From: Acanthaster planci
Taxonomy: Eukaryota; Echinodermata; Asteroidea; Valvatida; Acanthasteridae
DNA length: 61,347 nucleotides
Reading direction: 5' to 3'
NCBI RefSeq assembly: GCF_001949145.1
Contig: NW_019091375.1
Span: 2,760,598 to 2,821,944, forward strand
Shown here: positions 9,901 to 18,412 of the stretch, piece by piece
Numbering within the stretch: the stretch's first letter is position 1
Layout of the letters: each line of letters begins with the position of its first letter
The notes under the pieces: generated by a model
Told to the model about the DNA's origin: nothing
What the model saw: only the letters and a program-made list of their open reading frames with translations
Databases searched by the model: none
Translations under genes and position numbers: made by a program

Positions 9901-12220
9901 ATGTAACTTAAATGCTAAGCATCAAACATCTTTTGCTCACCAGAAGTTAGCTGCTTATCATCTAGCTTCTGGCGGGCGCTGTTTTATTCTACAATTTCCT
10001 CCGTTCCCACGTAATCTACCGTAAACTATTATATCCACAATACCTTGCGACACCTGTGCTTCCTTTACCAAATGTTGTAAAAGATATGAGAACAAATCCA
10101 AACAGGACAAAGGACAGGGGTCCTAACCTACCTTGGCCTCTTTCTCCTCCTTCTGTCTCTCCTTGGATTTGGGGAGCATCCGTGGGAAGAAGAAGAAAGG
10201 CACACCGATGAGCGTGACTGCGACACCGAGGCAAGCGAAGCCTAGCCACCAGGCACCAATGAAGCGCGGGTCATTCTGGTCGACTGGCGGTCTGTCCTCC
10301 TGGGCCACTCGGTCGAAGTCCACGAAGAGGGAAAGCGCGGCCGAGCCAAGCCCGAAACCGAGGAGGGGTCCAATGGATACGGCGATGAAAAGAAAGGCTA
10401 CGTACCAGCAAGCAGAGGAAATCAGAACAATTGAATTGAGGTGTGCATGTGGTCTAAATATATGAGATGATACATGAGATAATTGGACCAAACGTGGACC
10501 TGGATCAAGATTTAATCTGTGAAAGCAGACACCTGTCTCTAACCAGCATGTTGTGTTGTGTAATGTAAAGAAGAGGGACGAAAAACCCAGAGGAATATTC
10601 CGGGTGTAGCCCACGGACTGAAAACCCAATCCACATGTGGTCTAAGTCGAGAATCTTCTAACTCAGGGATGGAACCACTAAACCAACCTGACTAGGTTTC
10701 GTGATGATGTCGTTTGAGTCCTGTGTTTTCTGGATAATGAAACCTGCGGTTCTCAAACCGCACGTACACTTTGCTATTAACATTATTTCTGACCGACGAC
10801 GTTCGAAATTGAGACAAAACTAGGTAGTGCAATATGTCTCAGAAAAAAAAAATTACCAATGTAGATGGGCGTTGTGTGTTTGCCGACGGCGTCGTCAATG
10901 TACGTGGTCCCGAGGGGTTTCATCGGTACGTTACCAATGCCCAGCAGTATCTGACCGATGATCAGCCACGACACTGGGTTGAAGCCAGGCTGTTCGTACT
11001 CAACGTTGCAAGGATCAATCTTGTCCTTGGCGTCCGCCGAGCAATAGTCCACGAACGGTTCCGTTTCGTTGCAGCCCAGTGGGACCCTGGTGTAGGGATC
11101 CAGCATGAAGTGCGGCACGGAGCAGAGAAAGATGCCCAGCCCAGACAACAGAATGCCCACGCCTATGATGCGTGGGCGATGACCCTTGTGGCCAAAGTAA
11201 GCCACAAAAATAACTAGGGCCATGTCCAAGGCGTCATTGAGGATAATGATGGCACCGGATTCAGTGCTGGTAAAGTAAAAACCAAAAACAGATTGGCCAA
11301 AATCATGAATCTTTCGAGCGCCGCATTACAAGCCGGTTCATACTTTATACAAATGCGAGAAAAAAATTCGAAGCCAACGCGAATTAGCCCGGCTTTACTA
11401 AATATCCGCGGAGAATTGAAATGTGTTCTATTTTACGAAATCGAAGCGCAAAAACATTTAATCTGACGTCACAAAATTGAGGTATGTGCGCTTTTTGTGC
11501 CAAGTATGAACCGGCCTTGTCAGGAATCCATTGGATCACCCCTGGCTTACCATTCAAACCTGTCAACATCACATGGTTAAAAAATTATGAGGTCTGTGCA
11601 AGAAAAAAGGAAATAGGCCTATCGATGTACACATTCTTGATAATAACAGTGAATCGTTATCAAATTAGTTCGAACATCACTCCCATTCTTGGAAAACCAT
11701 GGCGCCACTTATTTATGTGGTGCATAGTAATTATTGTTCATTACATATGCATTATGCAGCCCTATTTAGGCCGTTGTCCTATACTAGGGTATTCTTAAAC
11801 AGAATCTGCATCCCTAAAACTTTGTTGATCTCTTGCGAGTTAGTGTTCAAGATTGTGCTGTCGTATTTTGTACCTGGACAGCTTGAACTGCTTCTCGATG
11901 GTGGAGACAACAGAGCCCAGGTAAACGGTAGCGGAGGTCTTAATCAGAAGATACATCATTGACCACAGTGCGAATGCCTTGGGCCCACCGGCCAGCCACT
12001 GCAGGCGGCGTGGTCGGCAGGGACCCACACCACAAACCAGCTCAGTCTCCCCGCCAGGCTCGCTGCTGGATGTCACGTCCACGATCGCGTCGTCGTCGGC
12101 GGCAGCTGTGTTGTCCTTGAGGGGTGCACGTGAGTCTTGCCGGTCGATGTCGGGGTCGGACATTTTGCCTTCCTCGTAGTCCGGTATCTCTTTGACTTCT
12201 TCTCCTTCGAGCACGTCGAC
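782..12220 (-). CDS. SLCO: Organic anion transporting polypeptide (SLCO/OATP family), 10 coding exons, 3' end missing
   Basis: Twelve-pass plasma-membrane transporter that takes up large amphipathic organic anions. Exons on the minus strand: 12220-11874, 11266-10857, 10397-10132, 8798-8645, 8020-7856, 6443-6212, 5112-4968, 3263-3091, 1993-1929, 984-782. Every intron is GT/AG and all nine junction phases agree, giving an open frame of about 701 residues from Met at 12163. Family hallmarks: the N-terminal CGVGPCRP motif, PLGTTYIDD near residue 220, the superfamily signature DPRFIGAWWLGF at about 276-287 (canonical DxRW is DPRF here), a Kazal-like extracellular domain at about 506-575, and a FFPAPVYFGALI segment near the end. 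The cysteine pattern and loop spacing look closest to SLCO4, but I cannot fix the subfamily. The last exon ends RDPK with a GTATGG donor, so the cytoplasmic C-terminus lies left of the window. The true start is Met at 12163 or in an exon upstream of the acceptor at 12221. Confidence 0.94.
1333..1444. repeat. Long near-perfect hairpin in SLCO intron
   Basis: Two arms of about 52 nt (1333-1384 and 1391-1444) are inverted copies with only a few mismatches around a 6-nt loop. The arm includes AGGGCAACAGAAACAGA. In RNA this would fold into a long double-stranded stem. Probably a fold-back element or a collapsed MITE. Confidence 0.85.
1929..1993 (-). CDS. SLCO: SLCO exon 9: 65-nt micro-exon between TM10 and TM11
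   Basis: Only 65 nt. Acceptor TTTATAG, donor GTGAGG. It encodes IVEEDMRSAALGFQSVFLNL, matching the family pattern V..e.rs.AlG.q.....L that follows TM10. Incoming phase 2 completes Arg and outgoing phase 1 completes Gly at the start of GFFPAPV. Found by looking for the missing family segment between exons 8 and 10. Confidence 0.9.
3091..3263 (-). CDS. SLCO: SLCO exon 8: end of Kazal domain and TM10
   Basis: Acceptor TTGCGCAG, donor GTATGT. It begins SFDDCRCINPVTGYANATDG (sequon NAT) and closes the Kazal domain with CSADC. TM10 is the hydrophobic IPVLIIVSIIITFCGG stretch. Ends LITLR with two bases of the Arg codon. Confidence 0.94.
3845..4142. mobile_element. MITE-like element with ACGCCGTG termini
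   Basis: Left end ACGCCGTGCTACTGTCTTCC; the reverse complement of the right end begins ACGCCGTGCCACTGCCGTGC. About 298 bp, no coding capacity, a possible TA at each flank. Lies in an SLCO intron. Confidence 0.5.
4379..4817. mobile_element. Family A MITE-like element, copy 2 (best termini)
   Basis: 439 bp bounded by TTAACCCTAAAAAAGCCAGG and CCTGGCTCTTTTAGGGTTAA, an almost perfect 20-bp terminal inverted repeat. The body shares long stretches with 37253-37700 (for example GAAAATCGAACATACCG and AAGCGGGCTGGCAC). No coding capacity. Confidence 0.8.
4968..5112 (-). CDS. SLCO: SLCO exon 7: Kazal-like extracellular domain
   Basis: Acceptor ATGGCCAG, donor GTAAGC. It encodes CNSNCTCGDEDYNPVCGSDG and then a YVSPCYAGC block, the cysteine-rich Kazal-type loop between TM9 and TM10 that is diagnostic of OATPs. 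Reading through the donor would give a stop nine codons later. Splicing instead joins RTIY to SFDDCRCI in the next exon and completes the Cys pattern. Confidence 0.95.
6212..6443 (-). CDS. SLCO: SLCO exon 6: TM8-TM9
   Basis: Acceptor CCCCGACAG with a pyrimidine tract, donor GTGAGC. It reads IAVFPFNLIGSLVGGCII, then a basic cytoplasmic turn KWRKWSPAKC, a second hydrophobic helix with GVPAFLVMGC, and an extracellular Pro-rich stretch YAPPAPYNMIPPLPE. This is the GxxxGG...K...C architecture of OATP TM8-TM9. Phase 1 in, phase 2 out. Confidence 0.93.
6655..7510. repeat. Interspersed repeat family F, copy 1, with its 5' block inverted
   Basis: Positions 6815-7510 align in direct orientation with 49490-49740 followed by 51185-51560 (shared words include CACCTGGAGAT, CATGCACGTTTGTTTTCA and GATTTTCGGAA). 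Positions 6655-6800 match the first part of the other copies only as reverse complement (shared CTTCCGGAA and the GGCCC region). Origin of the family unknown; noncoding. Confidence 0.6.
7856..8020 (-). CDS. SLCO: SLCO exon 5: TM7 and following loop
   Basis: Acceptor CTCGTATAG; donor GTGAGT is a perfect consensus. It encodes a hydrophobic segment with ISSAMEGANAAALG followed by KYYNVEFAVSAS, matching the AMEG...KY/FxxxQFxxSAS pattern of the OATP TM7-TM8 region. Phase 1 in, phase 1 out. Confidence 0.93.
8645..8798 (-). CDS. SLCO: SLCO exon 4: large charged cytoplasmic loop
   Basis: Acceptor TCACAAAG, donor GTGGGT. It encodes a Lys/Glu-rich stretch starting EKELEASEDNG and ending IHKTFFSSVK plus one base. 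Sequence similarity is weak, as expected for the intracellular loop between TM6 and TM7. It is supported by its open frame, by phase compatibility with both neighbours (0 in, 1 out), and by the terminal HKTFFSSVK, which resembles the conserved helix before TM7. Confidence 0.85.
10132..10397 (-). CDS. SLCO: SLCO exon 3: OATP superfamily signature, TM5-TM6
   Basis: Acceptor GTACGTAG, donor GTAGGT. The two leading bases complete an Ala codon, so exon 2 joins as TPIYIAFLFIAVSIGP. It contains GPLLGFGLGS, the extracellular signature DPRFIGAWWLGF just before TM6, and the charged start of the cytoplasmic loop (KSKERQKEEKEAK). Ends in phase 0. Confidence 0.95.
10857..11266 (-). CDS. SLCO: SLCO exon 2: TM2-TM4 and first large extracellular loop
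   Basis: Acceptor TTTACCAG, donor GTAATT. It starts in phase 2, completing Ser to read KLSSTESGAIII. It carries TM2, the loop FGHKGHRPR, TM3 ending in LCSVPHF, an extracellular stretch with the sequon NET and two cysteines, then the family motif GQILLGIGNVPMKPLG running into TTYIDD. Length 410 nt. Confidence 0.95.
11874..12220 (-). CDS. SLCO: SLCO exon 1: N-terminal cytoplasmic region and TM1
   Basis: Acceptor ATTATAG precedes base 12220 and donor GTACAA follows 11874. The frame is open across the exon. The first Met (12163, context CAAAATGT with A at -3) opens an acidic tail beginning MSDPDIDRQD, followed by the CGVGPCRPRRLQW motif that precedes TM1 in OATPs and then TM1 (about residues 65-90). 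The exon ends with two bases (AG) of a Ser codon. The 19 in-frame codons between the acceptor and this Met contain no stop, so an upstream coding exon is possible, but I did not identify one. Confidence 0.9.
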
Positions 12221-15100
12221 CTATAATCAAATTCAAATGAACGAGACAAAGTCCCAAAACAAATTTCTCAAAGATAATAAGGAATGGATTTAGTTGTTAA
12301 GAACCATTTCTCCTGTCAGAAGGTGAATCGTGTACGGAAAAACATCATGAAGTGTATTATTATGTAAGTTTTTCTTACACCTTTTGAAAGTTGCACAAGT
12401 TAGGCACGCGGTTCACTTTGTTGAACAAAACACTGATAAGATTGATGGAATGGCTACTCTGTAATATTTCCAAAGATTGAACCTATGGACTAGAAGGTTT
12501 AGAGTAACAAATACACTCTTCTAGTGGAAACTCGAGTGAAATCCCAAGATGATAAAGTATAGAAAACTTTAATAGAATTCGTCTTGCAATTATCATTTGA
12601 AGCCTGAGTGAATTCTCACTGTTTGGACTTCAGAGAATACATGTACATACAATTTATGACAAGATCTCGATTGTTATTATTTCCAGTGCACACTTTGCAT
12701 CAATCTATGGCTTGGAAAGAAGCGATGTGAGATGACATGACCTCGGCTCCTATGCTGAAGCCACTATCTAATTAGTTGTTACCCATTTTGACACCAGACG
12801 TGTCCTTGATGAATTTTGTTTGATACTGTACATGAAACATGCATTTAGAGTCTACGTGGATATCGAGTCTTAGTCATGAAATAAAAGCTCCCTGTCCTTT
12901 CAAAATGTCAGTCGTGTTCTTGTATAAGAAATGAATATTTCAAATTATTATCCCGTTTAAACCTAAAGCATCGCTGAAGGATTGGTTTCCTGTGCATAGC
13001 TTAAAAAAACCAATCGGCGCGCAGTGCGGTCTTTACGTCATCGAGTTGTCTCCTATTGCTCATCACCCTGTTTCATATTTTTCTGACGGGACAATGATAT
13101 TTTAGTGTGAACAGCAGATGATATCCATCACGGTGTGCTATTAGTTTAGTCTTATTCAGTTTTTGTTGTCTTTATACTGTATTTTAGACCTGGGTGAAGT
13201 TTAAAGTTTCTGTAACTAATAATTTACCGTGTGTATAGTACTGCTTGAAGACGTGCCATAACGACCTACCCTTCTTTGTCTATTTCGCTATCTGATTCGT
13301 TCTTGCTACAGTGCGGCCTGAGTCCCTGAAATACAGTCCCCGTAAATGTTCAATTGTTTTCCAATTGAGCAAAAATTTCATCTTTTTTTTAACTTTGCCA
13401 CTTAAGGTTTTTTTTTGCTTCTGGGTTTTAATGTAATTGCTAAGTTTTTCTGTTTACATTTTTAAGTAAAAGTTTGACGTCCTTCCGGCAATCTCAGTGT
13501 TTTACAGTTATTTCACAATGAATTGACCAGCATTTGGGGTGTTGCGCTGTTAAATTCTCTGTTCCTGGAAAATCACAAACAAGGGTGTTAGTTTTCCTTC
13601 ATTTCGTAATAGGAGTAGAAAATTGCTCAAAAAAATTAATAAGAGCCCAAGTAAAGTTCTTGCCATAAGCACACTAGCATTACAATTCAGGTGCGGTATC
13701 ATTTTGGCGTCGTTTAACCTCAATAATACACAAATGCAGCAGCACAGTTTGTTGTCAGCATTTCGTGATAAGTATTGGCAATATGATTCCCCGGAATCCA
13801 TTATGAAGAAGGTTACATTCAGACAATAACGTCGTCTGTATTCAATACCCAGGCACTTATTTGTGTATTTTCTTTTTCTTTTCATACGATTGGGGAAAAC
13901 AGCATGCACCGTTGACCGCGTTGCGCTTGCATGACGCCGGTAAAAAAAAACGGGTGCAGGCCCGGAGTTTTTCTGATAGTTATTCATTTATTAAAGTCGT
14001 GGCATGTCTACACGCTATATGTATACTTTACACACTGCGCGTAGGGGATATGCTGGTTTCCTATAACTGCAGATCATAGGGAGTTGAATGTAAGAGAGCA
14101 GCTCGGGGTGACGGTTGTGGAGTTTGGAAAGAGATAACTATGCAGAATCATTGTGTGCAATCATAGAGTCAGGGTCAAATATCCACAGTTTCATAAAATA
14201 ACTTATCATGTCCTGTAAGTACCGCATCTAAATTACAGTAAGATTTTATTATGGGGAGGCTGCATCATCATCATCATTACCTGGGTTGTCATTAAAACTT
14301 TACCACCATGTAGGCCTAGACTGGAAAGTGCTTTTGCACAGGAGATGTTCAGCAACAAGATAGGGAATTAGATTCAGGTTCTATCACTCTACTTCAGCAA
14401 ATATCTTTACCGACCAAAACAGCGCACTGTCAAGGGCAAAACAAGTCCTGAGGACAAGCTCTATTGAAGTTGGATAGAAGCAAGATCCTGACACCACGGC
14501 AACTCAAATATGTTTGGTAAACACCAGAAGTCACTGCTTTGGCAATGCATGGAGTCGGAACTGGGCACCTGTTTATCCAGCAGAATTTTGAAAGGCGTAC
14601 GGTGTGCATAGGGGGAAAATAAATTTAAAAAGCACGTCAACGGAATGTCAGATGATCTCCAGAAAATGTCTTTTTTCACCCAAGACAGAATGACGCTGCA
14701 TGCTGCGAGTTCTTACACCGGAACCGCACGGGATAACATTCTCACGGCAGAAGAATGACAGTCTACTGCAAACCAATGATCATCGATAACATGGGCATAT
14801 ACATGTACATGTAGCATGCAGGTAATAAATGTTATGTAGTTGGAGGGCCTTAAGAGGTTGGATGGCATTGATCGTTTGAATGCATTTGTTGTTAGATGCC
14901 GTTCTGCAATGGGTTCCTGTTACGGGTACCCGTTTTTTACTTCCACGTCCATGACTACCTGTAGATTATGTACAGCAATGTCACACTACCTTGAGCTGCA
15001 TTTCGTGCATTGAATTTATGAGGTCAAATGTAAACATGTTTAGATATTTGAAGTGACTATTGTCAACTCTTGTATGAAAATCTCTTCGGTGTTAAACCCT
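12221..15100. other. Gene-free stretch upstream of SLCO
   Basis: No exon-like similarity or sustained open frame. The 5' untranslated region and promoter of the SLCO gene may lie here, but I see no element I can defend. Reading frames of 145 codons or fewer near 13550-13990 show no recognisable protein features. Confidence 0.5.
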
Positions 15101-15109
15101 GCTCTACAA

Positions 15110-15350
15110 TCCCAGCAAACCTGTTGACAATAGACTGGGTTTTGGGTTGATAAGAACTGCTGGACAGCCAACATTATTTACAAGAGGTATGTTTGCAGTG
15201 ACTGTGTGCGTACTGCTAACTTCATAGCTGTGCATGTGAACTTTGGTTGGCGGGTTACACGAACAACCCGGGGCAATTTTGTCACACATAACAAATTCCC
15301 AACACTATGATACAATTTGGGCCTGCACAAAGTTTACAGGGATTGCAAAA
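15110..15350. repeat. Diverged interspersed repeat G, copy 1
   Basis: Aligns with 17165-17395 over about 230 bp: a shared TAAGAACTGCT block, then a block ending in CACACA.AACAAA.CCCAACA. Too diverged to define ends. Confidence 0.4.
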
Positions 15351-15439
15351 TGTCACATTGTCCGTTTATGCGGAGTGACAGCGCACAATGCATGCACCCC
15401 TTACGGTGTGGAAGCAAGCGAAGTTTCTGCTCATATAAT

Positions 15440-15494
15440 ATCAAATCAGTGCTCTGAAATATGGCAATCACATATTTCAGAGAACTGATTTGAT
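15440..15494. repeat. Short fold-back element D, internally deleted copy
   Basis: Arms TCAAATCAGTGCTCTGAAAT and ATTTCAGAGAACTGATTTGA fold around GGCAATCAC. The tip and the GGCAATCACATAT junction match the longer hairpin at 23949-24126, so this looks like the same element after an internal deletion. Confidence 0.75.
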
Positions 15495-16393
15495 TGTCGT
15501 TATTCTGATCACGGTGCTACGCAGCCCTTCCATCTTTCTCTGAAGTTTCTATTCATGTTGCAAATTCTGGAGTGTATTTCCATGGCATTTCTGGTGATAG
15601 CCAGTTAAGCAGCACTTTTCTCCTACGGCACCCCCCCTCCCTAGCTATGCAGATGTTGGGTACGATCGGCCTTTTCGTGCCATCACTCGATCTTTGTGCG
15701 ATCTGTCGAGTTTTCAAAATGTAGCCACTAGCCAAAGCTTCTTTTCTTTCTACCTGTAATTCGAAAGCAGCGGTAAAAGACTGCTGAGAGAAAGCCGGAG
15801 ATTTTTGACAGGAACGACTTAAAACACTGCGTGATCGTGGTTTGTATTGATAAGCCGATCGCGCCAAACATGAACATCTAAACATGACCCCCATCTCTCT
15901 TAAAAGAGAGACGGAAAAAATAAACTCAGCGGAAAAATAACATCGAAAAATTGGTGTGGAAAGACAAAACTAAACACAAAATTTCCGCAAATAAAACACA
16001 GGGATATGACCAAATAGTGAATTTTCCGCTCACGACACTTCTGCCACGCCAAACAAACCCCCATCTTACAAAACTCCGCCGATTGCCTGGCTTTACATAT
16101 CTGGAGCAAACGTTGTCTTTAACATCTTTTCCTCCTTCGACTTTCCATAAGGGTGGTTCCGCACCCTATTTAAAAAAGCAAACATTTTATACAGGTTCTG
16201 TGTCCAAGGCGTGATGAAAAACGTCAAACCATAGCCAGATTGATCCTCAAGAAACACGAGGCACACCTTGCCCTATTCAGTGGCCGCCGAATGAACCGTA
16301 AAAAGAAAGATATCGTTTATGATATAGCATCACATGAATGTTTATTGAATTTGAAAGTAGACCAGACCATTGATCAAAATTTTAGCAGTACCT

Positions 16394-16495
16394 GTCAACG
16401 AGTCCCACCCGAGTAAGCTTGTGAGGATTTTTTCGCAAGCATTCGGACAAGCACTGAGCATACAGTGCTTATTAATATACGTTGGGTACGGGCAA
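16394..16495 (+). mobile_element. 5'-truncated tRNA-derived SINE
   Basis: Begins at the B-box (GTCCCACCCGAGTA) and continues through the same 3' body as 56812-56964: GCTTGTGA, a T-run, CGCAAGC, GAGCATACAGTGC, then GGGTACGGGC. The tRNA-like head with the A-box is missing. Confidence 0.65.
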
Positions 16496-16764
16496 ACCGT
16501 TATATATAATTAGCATCTTCTCAACGCAAAAAATACATCTTGAAAACCTATATCTCGTTGATTCAGCAAACCATACATTATTCTGAAGAATCGGCAGGGT
16601 GGGCATTTCAGCGGTATATTTTACACATGTACAAATGCTGTCCATGGGAGCCTTGTGGGTTGGATGGAATTGAATGAATTAGTTTTGAGTTTCCTTTTTA
16701 CATTTTGTGATATAAACGGGTTTCCCTTCTCGGAAAGCCTTATTCCACTTCAACATGACACTCG

Positions 16765-17005
16765 GGCCGTTTTCCAATACTCAACTTGGGCTCCGTCTCA
16801 GGCTTCAACTGTTTTTTTAATTCCTGTCTTTGAGGCTGTAAACGCAATAGTAAGTCTCATAGTACCACAACACATTAAGTAAGATGCAAATGAGCCAAAC
16901 ATTACAGTATTTCAATTTAAGTTAAACGCTTCAGGCCCACAATCGAGGATTGGTTTCCTGGACGAAGCCCAAGACGGAGACGAAGTTGAGTATTGGAAAA
17001 CGGCC
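16765..17005. mobile_element. Family B MITE, copy 1
   Basis: 241 bp with terminal inverted repeats of about 40 bp beginning GGCCGTTTTCCAATACTCAA at both ends. The second copy at 34549-34784 aligns end to end. No coding capacity. Confidence 0.85.
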
Positions 17006-17164
17006 TCGGTTTCTGTACTATTTTACACAGCACTAACCCCAGCATCCCCTCCACTGACTTATAAGTTGGCACAGCAGATATTTAGCTTAGAAAATTGACG
17101 TGTCTTTAGTTCCATTTTTATTTGGAAACGTTTTCGTGTCCACAAATCTCCCCAAATCTATTGG

Positions 17165-17395
17165 CTAAACGGACAGATCTTTGAGTTGCTAAGAACTGCT
17201 CGACAGTAGACATTGCCCAAGGGTTTAATAAAAAAGGCAAACAATGCACTGTCGACGTGTTTGCCGTAGTAAGGGTACTGTGAAGGCATATTGATTTTTC
17301 GGTTAGTGAGCTGGCGAGCAACCCTCGGCGATTGTGTTGCACACAACAAAACCCCAACAATACAATACAAATCGTTTTCAGAATTGCGAATGTCA
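17165..17395. repeat. Diverged interspersed repeat G, copy 2
   Basis: Partner of 15110-15350, same orientation, similar order of conserved blocks (TAAGAACTGCTCGACAG, then CACACAACAAAACCCCAAC). Confidence 0.4.
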
Positions 17396-17767
17396 ACGTG
17401 GTGCTTCGAGAACCTCCAAAGCGCCCTTATAAAGTGTTGAAGTACAAAAGGCTCATCACAACGGCAGCGCAGCACAGATATACCGTATAAAAGAATTCCA
17501 TTGCCCGTAAGTCATGCTCACACGCTCTCCTTTTTGAAAAGTGCCTTTTGAAACAAACGCTCCCCATGCGCAACTGGTTTCAATAGACTGATGGCGCCCG
17601 CTAAGTCACGTGACCTATAGTAGGTAATAAATATCAACAAACACGGCATCCACCAAAGGCAAAGTGTTTCATAAGTATCATTTCCAAAAATAAAGCCGAC
17701 GGTAGGTACCGTACTCAGCGCCGGGTACTACCGTATATCGGCAATATTGGTTGCACTCAAAACATAA

Positions 17768-17955
17768 TGAAGCAAGATAGAGACGGGAGACCCCCCCCCC
17801 GCTTTGTGTTAGTCATTGTTTCACTGGAATCTGAGGAATTCCTTTTAGACATCTTGGGGGATGTGTTAGGTCACAATAGTCTAAAGTGTGTATACCGATT
17901 GGACATGTTGGGGGAGGGGTGTCCCTCGGTCTCATTTCTTGCTGGGTCAAAACAC
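17768..17955 (+). repeat. Interspersed repeat family E, copy 1
   Basis: Direct-orientation copy of the sequence present as reverse complement at 30183-30366. Shared landmarks in order: AGACGG, a C-run, GCTTTGTGTT, ACATCTTGGGGG, GGACATGTTGGGG, GGTCTCATTTCTTGCTGGGT. A reading frame of 174 codons that starts in this repeat and runs to 18412 has no recognisable domain, and I do not call it a gene. Confidence 0.7.
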
Positions 17956-18412
17956 AACTCAAAACACACTTTGCGATGGGAGTGATACCCACTATAGGTT
18001 ACATGATTCGGTGGATGTAACCGGTTTATTTGACCTAGTGAAAAGCACCTTCACGGTGTACATTTTAATTGCCGTGCAAGGCATTTTGGTGACTAGTATA
18101 GACGACCAATACACTGCCGGACCTCTCTCCTTCGACACCTCCCTTGATTACCGTGTAAAAATGTTGGGTGCAATCTTCCAATCTATGATTGCTGTGATTT
18201 TACACCTCCAAGTTCAATCCAACATTGTTTTCTGGGTTGTTTTGCTCAAAGCTAGAATTATCCATGTAAGTATAAAACGTGGTATATTCTCACCCTCTTT
18301 CGCCAACTGGCTACACCCAAGATTTAGTGGAAAGGTCTATAGTTTTATAAAAGATTTGTCGACGATAAAAAATAACCAAAATACCTGGCAAGATCAGAGT
18401 TTTTGCAATTAA

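Noticed and set aside
10133-10465. 110-codon plus-strand frame
   Set aside because: Antisense shadow of SLCO exon 3.
12042-12257. Arg-rich frame as alternative SLCO start
   Set aside because: Its frame is incompatible with the CGVGPCRP/TM1 coding frame.
13550-13987. 145-codon minus-strand frame upstream of SLCO
   Set aside because: No domain and no splice-compatible link to the SLCO first exon; composition resembles random AT-rich sequence.
17888-18412. 174-codon plus-strand reading frame, the longest unassigned one
   Set aside because: It starts inside interspersed repeat E, has no domain, signal or family resemblance, and the second repeat copy does not preserve it.
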